From Phellopilus nigrolimitatus (lineage: Eukaryota > Basidiomycota > Agaricomycetes > Hymenochaetales > Hymenochaetaceae): a stretch of 64,000 nucleotides of DNA. This document shows, piece after piece, positions 10,093 through 24,971 of this stretch; positions within the stretch are counted from its first letter, which is position 1; every line of letters starts with the position of its first letter. The notes beneath the pieces were generated by a model. That model was not told where the DNA came from, ran no database searches, and saw only the letters and a list, made by a program, of their open reading frames with translations. The stretch spans positions 434,001 through 498,000 of the forward strand of contig JAJOHG010000015.1 in assembly GCA_021029095.1 (NCBI GenBank). Direction: 5' to 3'. Made by a program: the position numbers and the translations under genes.

Positions 10093-12062
10093 TCAAGACG
10101 GCGAGGTCTTGCGCATGATGCTCTCCAGCGCTGAGAACGCCTCCTCCTTCGAGAGCGGCAGGCGAGCAGGTACGGTCGTATCAACGTCGCCGGACACTGC
10201 AGCATGGACGACCAGGCGCGCGAGCACTTCGCCGAGCTCGACGAGGCAAGCGATCACAATTAACCTGCCAACCGAACAGGTTCAGCGGGTCTGATACGCG
10301 TGTGAGCAAAATGAAAGGGGAGACATACCAGATGATGATCCACGTTATGCGCTCCATCGCAGACCCGTTCAGGTGGTTGTGAATGAGGTCGAGCTAGCAG
10401 ACGGGGACCACCGTCAGCTTTTCACTCACCAAGACAGAAAGACAAAGAAAAAAAAAGAACACGCACAAGATCCGACGCGACCCCCAGCTTCTCGTTCAGC
10501 ACCTGCACGCGCGGGCCGATCTCCATGTACTCGCGCACCGCGTCGTACAGGTCCTTCAGGCTCGCCTCGCTCCAGAAGAGCTCCGGCACGTCGAGCACGT
10601 TCGACACGAGGTTCACGTCCGTGCGCAGGCGGAAGAGGCGCCCCGTGAGCCGCAGCGCGTCGCGCCGCCGCAGGCGCAGCCCGCCCGTCTGCGCGAGCGT
10701 GCGCGGGATCGCGAGCGTCGCCCGGTCCGCGAGCACGCGCAGCGCGGCGGACTCGTACCGCGCGAGCAGCGTCGACTGCGCGAGCGCGTGTGCGACGGAG
10801 AGCTTGAGGAGGTGCGAGGGCGATTTGAAGGCTGGGTGGAGACGTCAGTGTACCGACAGAAATAAAGCCTATGTCCAATCTCACTGAAGAGGTCGTTGTA
10901 GATACGCGGATACGCCGCGTTCGGGTCATACTATGAAAACCAAATGAAAAACGAAAATCAACGCCATACGCCAACCAACTCTAACGAACGGAGGAGGACC
11001 GACAGTATAATGGCATTCCTCCACCTCCCACGCATCGTCCTCGATCCGCCTCGACAAAATGCCCGCAGAGTCGAGGTCGTCGACGATCGCGCGCTCCTCG
11101 TTCTCCTCGAAGCCGAAGAACACGACGACGCCGTACGCGAAGAACACGACCTCCGCGATCCTTTCGTCCGCCATCGACCGCGCGCGGGGGCGCCTCGGCG
11201 CGCCCGGTTCGCCCTGCACGTCTCCCTCCCCCTCCTCCGTGGCCTCCTCCGCGCCCGGCGGGCGCTGCATCCGCCGCGCGTCGTCCGGCGAGCTGCCCGC
11301 GATGAACCCGTCGGAGGAAAACCCCTCGCCGCTCTCGGACGGAAAGTACGTGCCCTCGTACCCGTTCTCCTCCGCCTCCGACATCCGCGTGAGGAAGGAC
11401 TTGCCGCCGGGCGTCTTCACCGCCGCGGACGAGCGGACGTTCACGCCCGGGTCGTACCCCGGCAGGAGCGGCAGGTGGTACATCTACCGCACAGCCATCC
11501 TCATCAGCACCGCACACATCGAAAAAAAACAACGCTGAATACGCACAACGTAGACCGCCTCGTCAAACACGCGCGGCGCAACATTATGCTCCCTCTTCAG
11601 AAACGCCGCCAGCAACTTCACGCGGAGCGCCTCCGCGACGCAATACGCCGCCAGGCGCCTGTACGGGTACCCCGCGCGTGCGCGCTCGGCCTTCGTCATG
11701 CGCTCGCCCGCGCTCTTCGTGTCCGTGCGGCCCTTGCGCGTCACGAGCGTCTCCTCCTCGAGCGGCGCGCCCATGCCGATGTCGCCCAGCGGGTACTCCA
11801 GCCCGATCTCGAGCTCGCCCGGCAGCGGCTTCGTCTGCGGCCCGGACGGCAGGAGCACGAGCTTCGTGGATGTCTTGGAGTGGCGCTGCGCCTTGGGTGC
11901 GGCGCCGCCTTCGGAGGGGCCTATGGCCATGTTTCCGCCAGACGGCCGCCGCGCACCTGCGCTCGAGCCCGCTTCGGGTATAGTCGATAGCGCCGGACGT
12001 CCCGTGCGCGAGATAAAACCTGTCTGGGCGGCTGTTTTCCTGCTCGACGTTGGGCGCGACAT
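10093..12062 (-). CDS. RMD1/RMD8 (sif2/RMND1) family protein, DUF155 (6 exons)
   Basis: Exons 12062..11547, 11483..11004, 10930..10885, 10831..10467, 10393..10329 and 10264..10093 join without a break to 547 residues. The N-terminal ~110 residues are basic and Ser/Pro-rich. Then follow RRLAAYCVAEALRVKLLAAF, YHLPLLPGYDPGVNV, VVFFAYGVVVFFGFEENEE (DUF155 start), ECHYTYDPNAAYPRIYND, LSVAHALAQSTLL, LFWSEASLKDLYDAVREY and a C-terminal hydrophobic anchor (RITWIIIWLIVIACLVEL). This is the layout of yeast Rmd1/Rmd8, membrane-associated relatives of mitochondrial RMND1 with roles in meiotic division and, in animals, mitochondrial translation. The tail after the anchor (~45 residues) faces the other side of the membrane. 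Intron 1 (GTGCGT donor) is bounded by VYV/MYHLPLL, the family's usual junction. Confidence 0.87.
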
Positions 12063-13036
12063 GTCGACCTAGGGCGAGTCGCGGCAGTGTCCAAAGCGTC
12101 GAAAGAGTACGTAATGCGCGCTTGTGTGTACACTCCTTCCACATATAGTATGAGATCCTGCTTTGGAAATCGATGTGGCGTGCATACAAGCAACATGTCA
12201 GACGGTGACAACGGTCACGGATGTCCAGCGAGGCGAAAGATAAGGAGACGCTGAAGACATCATGATGCAGCAAAGAGTATCAAAAAACATAACGTACAAC
12301 AATTTCTTCTATTATTTTATGAACAAGTACAGGTCTTCTCGCAGTGAATAGCAGCAAGGGCAACGAACGCGTACGATAAACGATTTTGCTACAAGTGGAA
12401 GCGGAAATCTTCATAGTCTTAAAAGTTCGTGATGAATCTAAAGCGCAGAACAATATTGACATCGCCGTCGACCCGATTCCGAGCCGGCTCTGGATTGGTC
12501 TGAAGGAAAGGGGCGGCGCGGCCGGGCTCAGACAGAAAAGAAAGCAACAACGAAGTCAATATGCGGGTATAACGACCATTCGCATCGTGAATTGAGCGCA
12601 AAAGTCGATATTGAATAGAAGGGAAGAAAGGGACACGAGTCAATCCCCCCTGCGGATCGGAGCAGGAAGCAAACCGTGTTGATGCATGCATCGAGATTTT
12701 CATAACGGATCCATAGAGCAAGAAATAAAAAGAGGGGGATTGAAGAGGTTACAGCGTCGGTTGAAAGTGAGGAGTCTGGTCAAGAACCCGAGGAGAACGA
12801 AAAGAAAAGAAGAGGTATATGAGGGCAAAGGACTGAGAACAAGAGCCGAAAGGATATCCAGAAGAATCCTGGAAAGACACGTCACATGATCGTTTCGAAG
12901 TGTGGTTCACCGCCGAGCTAAACACGCCCTTATTCATGCGCATCTATCCTATGTCTGTGTTAGAGAAGCCGAAGCAACAGCCAAAGCACTGGACACGAAC
13001 CCAGGACTTCGACAGCTTAGTGACACTAGCACGGGC
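12063..13036. other. Intergenic region
   Basis: Nearly 1 kb with no supported gene. It carries the RMD1/8 upstream region (12063-12300) and an A/G-rich stretch (12720-12880) that probably belongs to the 3' UTR of the following minus-strand gene. Confidence 0.4.
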
Positions 13037-14826
13037 CTAGTACGGCGGCCGTTTAAACTCGTCGCTGATCTCCTGGCTCTCCGGGTCGGGCACATAGCTA
13101 TCGTTCTTGACTTTTCCGCTTGCATCATACTCTAGAAAAGAACGGTCTCCGGACTCCGCATCTGCGAGCGTGGTAATCGTGTTCATCTGTGATGTAAATC
13201 GAATGGCGGTGGGAGAACGGCATAGTGACAAAACGCGGAACGGTGAAATGTGCAAGCCGGTCGGACAGAGCGTTGAAAAAAGAAGCCGGTGGCAGATTAA
13301 CCCGAAATTGGAAGCGAAAATGGTGCCGGAGAAGATCGCAGTTAATTAATCGAGAAAATTACATGAGTCAGACATCAAAAGGCCGGAGAAAAGCACGAGA
13401 CGACACACACCTGAATTTGAACGCCTTCGCCCTTTTTTGACATCGAATCGGTGTGATATGGGCCCGTGCCGCGGAACGCAAGCGTCGAGCTCAACTGGCC
13501 GGCCCTATAATGCACGCATCAAACTTCTCATTATGCTCCCTGAACGCGAGTAAATAGGGGCTTACCGCGACGAGAACACCTCAGGTCCTTTGTTCGTGAA
13601 TTTCGTTAGGCGGCGCACGGCGCGAGACGCAACAATTGTAGATGCGACTGCGGCAGGGACATTGAAAATGATCGACATCACAGCATTCAAGTTAAGCAGC
13701 ATGAACACAGTCGCGAGGAGGTTCGCAAGGAAACTGGAGGGTGGGAAGCACGCGTTAGAGCGTATAGATACTAACATGAGTGTGACTTACGCGACGAAGA
13801 AGAAAATAAGCCCGTCACCAAAGATCAGGCTTACAAGCCTGCTGCGCCCGCTCCGCGGGAAGAGGAGTTTGTACGCAGTGAGGCAGAGCACAAGGAAATC
13901 GAAGCACATGGAATAGATAAACGTCGCCGCGAGGATCGTATTGTCTGTTTTCGTGATGGCGCATCCGACGGATGGAACCCATGCGGCGCTGATGAGAAGC
14001 CCATGCAAGAGGAGGGACCAGTGACCCAGGATGATACACACGAGCGGAACAACGATATACAGCGACTGAGACCAGACGGCGATCGTACGCAAAGAAAGGT
14101 TGATCGACGCAAGTCCGATCGCAGCGTTCCCGAACACCTGGTTGAAGATGTAGAGCGATTGGCAATTGACTTCACTGCAAACAATAATAGAAATTTTCAA
14201 ATACAACGAGTTAGCTCTACTCCGGCATCAAACAGACAAACGGGCTTACGTGGTGACATTCAATGCAATAGCGCTGAAAGGAAAGTTTGTCAGATTAGCG
14301 TTCGTAGTGGTAAGCTAATCAAGAAAAGGACAAGCGAGGCGCCAAACTTACATTCCGATGAGTGCGAAGAGCAGTGCGTAGCGGCCTGCAAAATAGAATA
14401 TCTACCGACAGACGTTAGCCTTAATTGTATGCTACAGCCCATTTAGCTCCGGGAACGAAGTGAATCGTGAACGCACCAAAGGCCACTTGAATGCCTTGCG
14501 TCCGAGTATGAAGTCGAAGTCGAAAGGTAGTGAGATGAAGAACTCCCAGCTGTATGCGCGAAAATGGTATAGTGAGCTCCTGTATCTCACAAACAATAAA
14601 AATAAATAACAGGCAAAAAGTGACGTACAGGTAGACACCGAGGAGACAATGCATGAACTTTGAGAAGACATCTGCAATAGAGACGTGTCAGAATGCTTGT
14701 CTAAAAGCTATGCGCGCGCGCTGAGGTGTGTAGCGGGTGGCAGCGCGTTGTGCCACCCGCGTGTGTGAGAAACGGGTACTTACTGCCGTCCTTCTCGATC
14801 TCAGTGGGAGCCTGCCAGTCGACCAT
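13037..14826 (-). CDS. Agaricomycete multi-pass membrane protein (9 exons)
   Basis: Exons 14826..14784, 14671..14629, 14549..14477, 14401..14352, 14273..14250, 14174..13791, 13733..13566, 13504..13411 and 13186..13037 join exactly to 342 residues, starting MVDWQAPTEIEKDG. One exon is only 24 nt. Seven hydrophobic helices can be traced: FMHCLLGVYLWEFFISL, FYFAGRYALLFALIGIA, NAAIGLASINLSLRTIAVW, LYIVVPLVCIILGHW, ATFIYSMCFDFLVLCLTAY, GLIFFFVAFLANLLATVFML and a short VPAAVASTIVA. The C-terminal ~100 residues are polar (Ser/Gly, then acidic). This recurrent 7-TM-like family is common in mushroom genomes and has no established function; the layout suggests a receptor or signalling membrane protein, but no G-protein motif is evident. 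The upstream gene-poor stretch should carry its promoter. Confidence 0.87.
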
Positions 14827-15054
14827 GGTGCTTACCGATGCGGAGGATGTCGCGAGTTGTAGGTGGGGAGCGGGCGGGCGCGAGTGGCAGGTGGCGGGAG
14901 GGGGGCGGAAAGGACAGGGGGATGGTGGAGGTAGGAGGACAAGAAGTTATAAGCTCTTAATGATGGAGTTATGACAGACACGAGCGGAGAGGCACGCGGA
15001 GTTGAAATAGAACGAGAAGAGAACCCGAGAAGCGCCAGGCGCGCCAGACGCGCC

Positions 15055-15105
15055 AGGAGTCTGAGTCTGAGTTTGAGTTTGAGTCTGCGTCTGCGTCTGG
15101 GCGCC
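15055..15105. repeat. Hexanucleotide-type tandem repeat
   Basis: Repeats of the words TCTGAG, TTTGAG and TCTGCG run for about 45 bases. Simple-sequence repeat in the promoter side of the membrane gene. Confidence 0.7.
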
Positions 15106-15313
15106 ACAGGGTTTCCTAATTCAATTCTATGTGTTCTATGTTGTTTGCCCGTCTCCACTCTGCCCCTCGTAAGCTGGCGATCTCGGGCGCATATTTGCCC
15201 AGGCACATTGCGGGTAGCTCTTCAGCTCGCTTGTTTGCGTGAACTGTGTGCGCGCGCCGTCCCCGTGAGTCCGTGGCCCTTTGCGGAAGTTTGCATTCCC
15301 GTTTGGGGCGTAG

Positions 15314-15376
15314 CTGCCGACGCGTGCCGACGCGTTGCCGGCGCGTTGCCGGCGCGTTGCCGAGGGGGGGGGGGGG
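15314..15376. repeat. GC-rich 10-11 bp tandem repeat followed by a run of 13 G
   Basis: Five units of the type GCCGACGCGT / TGCCGGCGCGT are followed directly by 13 consecutive G (15364-15376). Such a tract is prone to slippage and could form G-rich secondary structure. Confidence 0.8.
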
Positions 15377-16178
15377 CGAAGAAGATCGTGGAGGCCGCGA
15401 GAGTCGCGAGTCGTCCTTCTACCATACTCCGGAAAGAAAAACGCATGTGTAACATAGAAGAGAGCTCGTCAACGCAAAGCCCCGAAATAGCTCTGAAAAA
15501 GAGGCCCACGCAATAATCATCTTTTCATCTTTCATCTTTCGGAGAGCCTCTCTCCCCATGCGCAGTTTTCGCGAACCCAGACCGACGATCTTCGAAATTT
15601 GATCGTCCACGCTCCTCTCCGCCTTCCACGCTCGCTGACAACCATCCATCCCTTCGAGCGGGCGCGCCTCCGCCTGACCTCTGCATTCACTTATGCGCTG
15701 TCGACGCTATCTACAGTATCTATTACTGGCGCGCGCAGCCCCCTCGCGACTCCATCGGCCACAACACGCCCGCGCTGGCCCGCCGAGTCGTGAAAATACC
15801 GCTATGGCAACCACCACCGCGTCCGCGCGTTCGGGCTCTGTCACAATGCTCGCTCTGTCGCCGAGCCGCACAAATGCGTACTAATTACTCACACCTCGCT
15901 CAAGAGATCTTCACTTCTCTGTGATGTTTTTCTCCATGCGCCGGACCCGGGCGAGTCAAATATGTACCTCTTTCTGAGGCGCGTTCTGGCTGCGATCTCC
16001 TTCTCTCCCATGAGCCAACAGCTACTATCCTGATCCCAACTACCGCTCTACGCGCATCCTATTGTACATATATTTTCTCGTTCTGATCTGATCGTCGATA
16101 TGTATATCCGTATATCTCCTCACTTCGAGTACTCCAAATGCATGCAAACACCAGCTTCTCTGCGCTCATCTCCTCCCT

Positions 16179-16197
16179 TTCTCTCTCTCTCTCTCTG
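16179..16197. repeat. CT dinucleotide tract
   Basis: A (CT)n microsatellite of about 9 units at the end of a pyrimidine-rich stretch. Confidence 0.75.
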
Positions 16198-17765
16198 TCG
16201 CCACGCGGACGTAGCACGGCGGTTTCAGGTACGAGGTGGCTCCAAGGAAACCACGCAAACGCACTCGACGCTCCGGGCTCCTTCGAATCGCGAGGCAAGC
16301 CGGCATCGGATTCGAAACAACAAGAAAGAACTATCGAGAAGCCGAAGCGCACGCACGCTTCGCATGGCGTATTGACAACAAAGCGATCCGCGCTTCCCCC
16401 CAAGTACCCGAGCCTTCCCAAATCCCTGTGTCCCATGCCCTTTCCTCGCGTTTGCGCGACGACGACGACGTGCGACGTGCGAAGAACGTGTACGCAGCAA
16501 CGGCGACTGTCCGCAGAACAAGCCTCTGTCGCCCTGGAAGATCCCGAGCTTGTTGAGTAATAAGGTCGTCTTCCTTACTGGTTCGCTCCAGACCCGAATC
16601 TGAAGGAAAGCAACTCCGATCTCGTGTCTGCGGTCCTTAAGTTCCTCTGGCCAGCAAACAAGAAAATAAGCTCATCGCAACGAGACGCCAAAAAGGTTTC
16701 GCTACAAACGTCTACAAACGTCAACAAGCAGGTGCAAACGGCGTCGCCCAGCCCACCTTCCCATGCTATGCGCCTACTCGACAGCCACATCCTCCATCCA
16801 ACCGCGCGCCACCCAACCCACTTCAGGTCCACCAACCGCTCACTTCTATCTCACACTCAATCTCGGTACACCGCCTCAAGCACACACACATTCAAACGCA
16901 CCCAGAACAGAAGACACGCTCGCTCGCTAGTTACCCAGCCTTCCGTAAGTCCCCCACGCCTGCTCTAATCTCAGGCGCCCCAGATCTCATTCAGAACATC
17001 CAACTCGGCTTTGAGTTACCACATCATACGTATCACCATTGGAAATGAGCGTCAAGAGCGTCGAGTACGTATACGTACGCTAGCTGCTTTGGTCACATTA
17101 GCGTTGTGCTGCAATTATAGCATCGTCGCCAGCTAGCGATCACTTGCAGACAATCCGAGAGCTGGGAGAACAACTGCTTCCGTCGTATATAAAGCACGCA
17201 GAAGTACATGAGGCAGGATCGATAGACTTCCAATCTTCCACAACGCGTCCTCAACGCACCATTATCGCATACTAGCAATAGAGGTGCGAGGCGTTGACAT
17301 CATCGCAATCTAGCACCGATCTCACGGCTATCTTTGCGCTTGCATCCACGGAAACCTTCCCTCGAAACGCTAACCCTCCCGCGACGTCCCGCTTACATGT
17401 AAGAAGAAATATTTGTCCATTCATGTTTTGACTTCTACGCTATCATTATACACACAAGCCGGATTCGTCACCTGCAAAAGACCATTGGAGCGAGTACTAT
17501 ATCAAAGAAAATGGAAAAGAGAGCTGGAAAGTTTAGCAGAAGGCGCGGTAGGTAGGAGGGGGGTGCGGGTGTGTATGCGGGAGGAAGATCTACGCGCCGC
17601 GCGTTGAGCTGCACGACAGAAGACAGCATAGACTGTCCGTGTGTGAGTGCGGGAGAAGAAGTTATGCGAAAGGAAAAGCCGAAACAACCAAACAACAAAG
17701 AGAGCTAAGAACCTGAAGTGTCCGTCGAGCATCCGTGGTATCATCCTTTTTGAAGATTCGGCCAT

Positions 17766-20115
<2,350 letters not shown>

Positions 20116-21549
20116 TGTGAAGGTCTGCAGGTCAATCGCGGGCGTCAGAGAGTCGCTCATCATGCTCGCCACCTAGAACGATGTCGAAGACACGTACCTA
20201 TGAGTATGTTGAGGGAATAGGAGAGGGAGATGAGGATGGCGAGCTCAATCACGAATTGGCTTGTCTAATTATAAGGAGGCCGCCGTGACTAATGTGACGT
20301 TACACTTGTGACGATTGGTATTTTCAGAGAGCGCCCTGGGCCCTTCGCGCACAGCTTCCGCCTTGCCGACAACCACTCTGCGTGACTCTGCACTGCTACA
20401 CCACTCAACGCCTGATTGTCGACGCTGTGCAACTGTATCGCCAGCGGGATAGAGTACTCTGTGCACATGAAAGGAATATATGCATTTTTCTTCTTCTTCA
20501 TGCTGGTCTTCGGTCTTTTTGCATTGCTTTCGTTTATAATTATCCGCAACGATCGACATCTATACTTGCAACTCGGCCGGGCAAGAATCACCGCTTGGAA
20601 ATAGAATCCACGGTATTCATTTTTCTCCGAGCGAGCAGTGTCAAGACTTGTTCAGTTCTGAAACTCGATCTTTTCTGGTTATCCGATCCCAGTGCTCTCA
20701 AGCACTGATGAAAACAATCATCGCGATTCTCGAAAGCTTGGTTGAAAATGCGGCAAGGACACGGACAGACCGTCTCGATGACATCGCCTCCGGAGACGAC
20801 CAAGCCTGCAAAGAGCCAAGAGCCAAGATAGCTCGGTGCATGCGTACGCATTGACGGCCTACGTTTCCTTCGCCGTCATATGTTATTGCCTCATAACATT
20901 GGAGCGATGAAGGATACGTCACGCATACCCGTTTTCTCGGGCATATGGGAACCGGTTTTACAAGAAGCTAAAGACACGCATCATCCCATAAATTCTAAAG
21001 GGTTCTCAGAAGTCAGTACACCACCCCTAGCCCTTTAATTATTGGGTTCTTTCTTCCATACAGGATGCTGACGTTGTGCTGCGCCGGGCGTTCCTGATGA
21101 TAGTGTTCTAAAGGCTTGAGCTATTTTTTCCCTAGCGATATTTGTTTTTAGATCGGTGGGTATTTTACTGTTCACGTTTGACGTTCAGCGCTAGAATATG
21201 CACATAAAATTATCTTTGATGTAATATTATTGCGCTTATTCTGTTCGTGGCTTCCCTTGGCAGTGCTGCATGTACATGTAGTAGCCTTGCACGTTTGTGG
21301 ATCGTTGGATCTAAGTCCGATAATTATACGCTCTAGACTCACATGTCCCACAAAACAAAACGTACTCAAGCAACATACAACTATGTCTGCTATCTCATTT
21401 GTCTAGTATACACGCAGTCTAAAGCTTCGAAAACATGTCCGTGCCTGTACCTCAGCAGCTTACAACCCCATAACCTTCGAAGCCTTCTGAAGTTCATCCC
21501 ACCGCCAAGTCCCCTCAACCCGAACAGTCACGTCCCACGGCTCTCAAGT
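20116..21549. other. Intergenic region upstream of GFA1 and downstream of AIP1
   Basis: About 1.4 kb holding the GFA1 promoter and the AIP1 3' UTR. Short open frames here (for example 20289-20591 minus) have no recognisable content. No repeat or RNA gene seen. Confidence 0.4.
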
Positions 21550-24316
21550 TCACGGCAGCTTCACCTCCCACACGCGCACGCATCCATCCGCACCCGCGCT
21601 CGCGAGTTTAGCCTTGCCTGCGCCCGCATCCGCCTCGAGCCACGCGACGCCGTTCACGCCGCCGGGCCCCGCGTGGCGGATGGCTACGTTTCGCGCTGGC
21701 GCGGCGACGCTCCACACGAAGACGTGCGTGTCGAGCGATCCCGACGCTATATGCGTCCCCGCAGACGTCCATGCCAGTGCAGTGATGCGCGAGGTGTGGT
21801 GCGCCCAGCGGGACTCGACGGCCTGCAGAGAAAAATATAATCGTACTTAGAGAAATGTGTAGGATACGTATAAGAAATAAAACATTACCTTTTTTTCCAC
21901 AACGTCGAATAAGGTGATTTTTCCTGAGGACTGCGATGCATGGTTAGCCAAATGAAAGACACGAAGTCGAATTCACGAGGAAGGTCCTCACGTCTCCCGC
22001 GACTAGAAGTTTCTCGTCAGGCGAGAACGCGAGCGACATGACAGTCCCACGAGTATCAAGCGTGCCCGACTCTTTCAGGGCTGTGCCGTCCCAGGAGTAG
22101 AGGTGGACTTTGAGATCCTAAGATAAAAGGGATCATGAATAATAATAGCAAAGTAGGACTTAATTTAAACTACGTCTCCTCCGACGGCGACGACCTTCCC
22201 AGTGGTGGCGATTCCATTTGGCTGGTAGCCAACAGAAAGCTCTGCGACGCGCTGATTGGAGCGGAATGCTTCGATCGTGCCGATCTCGGACACGAACTGC
22301 CGTCCCCTCACTCGAGAGCGCCAGAGACTTGGGCTGAGCCTGCAGCTTAGTTGCTGCCTTCGCTGAATAAATGGCGTCCGAAAAGGACATCAGGGATGAG
22401 GAAACGGAGAGCCTCAATTGGATTGTATCAACGCACGTCATGTTTTTCCCGTCGGCGCTGACCTCGCGCAACTGTGTCGTCGAACCCAACGCTCAGGACG
22501 CTGTCGCCGGCGCTCCCGAGGCTCGTCACGAGGCTCGTGTGGCCGCTGCCGGACACGAGATTGGCGTCGCCGCTTGCGGTCTCGTACGAGAGAATTCGCC
22601 CATCTGCCGTACCCGCAAGGAAGGTCCCGGAAGACGTGAGCGTCGTGGACGTGATAGCTTTTTGCGGACCCTGGCATTGGTATCCAAAAAGGAAGAAAAA
22701 TCAGTGGACAACTGGCATGATATATGAAGGTGCACGAACGACAAGGAAACGTGCCGGCGCCTCGCCCTTTCGCTGGTCGAAGACATTGACGATACCCGAC
22801 ATAGACAGCGAGACGATGTCTCCATCTGCGCCCCACGCGTTTCCGACCTGTTGATTCTGGACGCCTGTACCAACGGTCCAAGTCTGAACTGTCTCTTTTC
22901 GCTCAACATCCCCTTTTATGCCAGCGTCAGTAATTGACTAGATATCCCCTAATGGAGGGCCATGAAATTCTCACATAGCTTGACCGTTCCGTCCATCGAT
23001 GATGTCACCAGAGTTTTGCTGTCGGGGCTCCAGTTGGCCGCCATCTATTAGATGTATCTTTTGTTAGTTTTCATGTCGACATTTTTTCAGAACGTTCAGG
23101 AAGCCAGAAACGATACTTACGATGCTACCTTTGTGTGCAGCCCCGCCGAACTCGCCTATGGTCTCACCCGTCTTTCCGTCGTACAGGAAGATCTTGCTAT
23201 CAGAACCTACGCTGGCGAAGTGATCTCCAGTCCCGGAAAACTTCACGTCTTGCACAAATCTGGTGTGGGTTTTGATAGTCTTAAAAACGAAAATGATGTT
23301 TCGATTTTCTCAAGCAAAGGAATGGGAAACGCAAGTCACCTTTTCGAATTTGAAAGGAACGCCTGCAGATGAGTATTTTAGATTCAGATTGGCACGAATC
23401 AGAACGAGATAAATCAAAGGGTTTAGTCACCTGTGTGGAAAACGATGGTATAGTCATCCGAAGCTGTGGCCGCTCTAAAGGGTCGTTGATGTCGGATGGA
23501 GACTGCATTGACCACCTTGACGGAATGTCATTGAAATATGAGCATTATCTGTGTTATCTGCTCACTTTCGTGTGTCCGGCTATTTCTCCAGTAGAAGATC
23601 CCGTATCAAACATGAATGCTTTTCCGAACCTGCGAGGAACGTGAATTAAAAGGTAGAAAGTCCGGACGAAAGAAAGAGTACCTACGCTTCCCGTCCATCA
23701 CCAACAGCGATAATGCGCTTGCTTTCCCCGTCCCATGCAAGATCGTTGCTAATCATAGAACAGGACAGATCAGAATGCTCTTATTATGGAAGATTCGAAC
23801 ATAGAAGACAGACATTCGACCACTGATTGCAGGATACTCCCCTTTGAGGATATTATCTTCCCCAACTGTATCCCAGACTCTGACTTTTACAAGATTATCT
23901 ATTAGCACGAAGTTGATGGATGGGAACGACAGAACTCGGTTTACCTGTTCCAGTGATGTCTGCGGATGCGCAGTAGTACCCTGTAGGCGAAAATCTTGCC
24001 ACAGTGACATTGCGCGTATGACCAGAGTAAGCCTTCGCGACCGATGCATTCTTTTTATAATTTGAACGATTAGCATGAGAATATGCGCCTTATTCACTGA
24101 CTCCAACCTTTAGATCGCGAATCTGAAACGCATTCAATACTTGAGCATTTCTGCGTAGTGGTCTGTTGAGTCAGTGACATAACGCACGATGACTGTTTTT
24201 CCATTGGCGTATACTAGTTTATTGTCTTTGCTGATATGGAGTTTCGTCGATACTCCTCGATCGGTATTTGGATTGCAGGGAAAGAGAGCAGTCTGAGTAA
24301 ATGCAGGAGGTGCCAT
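21550..24316 (-). CDS. AIP1: Actin-interacting protein 1, WD40 repeat protein (~16 exons), frame interrupted twice
   Basis: Starts MAPPAFTQTALFPCNPNTDRGVS at 24316 and ends VRVWEVKLP at 21550. In order, spliced exons give GKTVIIRDLK, YSGHTRNVTVARFSPTGYYCAS, VRVWDTVGEDNILKGEY, NDLAWDGESKRIIAVGDG, VVNAVSIRHQRPFRAATASDD, THTRFVQDVKFSGTGDHFAS, MAANWSPDSKTLVTSS, GTFLAGTADGRILSYE, VHLYSWDG, LAFSPDEKLLVAGD and HTSRITALAW...LDTHVFVWSV: the two seven-bladed WD40 propellers of Aip1. With cofilin it severs and disassembles actin filaments. Exon 2 is a 15-nt micro-exon (24122..24108, IRDLK). Two single extra bases, near 22471 (in DDTVREVSADG) and 22300 (before VSEIGTIEAFRSN), break the frame of the second propeller while neighbouring exons are clean. 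This fits sequence error better than decay. Confidence 0.86.
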
Positions 24317-24963
24317 CTTCGAATTATTGCAAGATTTTATCTGTTCAAGTCAAGTTGAAAACTTAGATTCCAGAGGATATCAGTTGAGCCTGAGTTGAAA
24401 AGACGTCTTTGGCGAGAGTACTCGGTCGAGAATTGGTTGTTAACAAAGGAGATTGATTGAAAGTGTGATCCTGATTTGCGCAAATCTCGTGACATCTCCG
24501 TAAAAAGCAAGTGTATGCCTGAATACAGGTGGCTATCTTTATTCCCACGAACGTGACAGAGTAGCTTGAACTGCGATCCTTATTTCGATTTCCTGCACAC
24601 CTTCGCCTCCAAAGCTCACATATGACTTTCTAATTTGAAGCTGCTTGCTAGTAGATGACTTTCTGTCGGACTAACAGAAGAGAAGACAGTGACCTCTGTT
24701 CTGATGACCAACGAACAATACTCATGGCGCGAGCCCTGGCTATCCCGCAATTTCTCTGGCCTGACATGTATTTGCCGTATGCCTCAACTATGACTCTTCT
24801 TACTGCGATCTCCTGGCCTTGTGCTTCCGAAATCTACCGAGCCTACTTAAAGTCCAGATGTTCAGCAGATATAAAAGCGGCAACACAGAACGCTACAAAC
24901 AACCGGAGACTAAGTGATCGTCAAATCAGAGAAACGCTTCAGAGAACAAGCCTGATGTGCCCA
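24317..24963. other. Intergenic region upstream of AIP1
   Basis: AIP1 promoter side plus ~500 bases with no supported gene; a 109-residue open frame at 24655-24984 runs into the transposon and is not credible. Confidence 0.4.
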
Positions 24964-24971
24964 TCTACCGG

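Larger units (their letters stand above)
14827..17765. other. Gene-poor, pyrimidine-rich region between head of membrane gene and tail of GFA1
   Basis: Almost 3 kb without a gene I can support. Contents: the promoter of the membrane gene, several simple repeats (see separate entries), long CT-rich stretches typical of fungal promoters or leaders, and two overlapping open frames at 16138-16560 (+) whose Ser/Arg/Thr-rich products match nothing I recognise. A non-coding transcript is possible but unproven. Confidence 0.4.

Noticed and set aside
15364..15376. Run of G considered as a telomere or assembly-gap mark
   Set aside because: Flanked by ordinary sequence on both sides with no telomeric repeat; a simple slippage tract.
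16138..16560. 140-residue and 106-residue overlapping frames in the gene-poor region
   Set aside because: Neither shows a domain or clear splice partner, and both sit in pyrimidine-rich promoter-like DNA.
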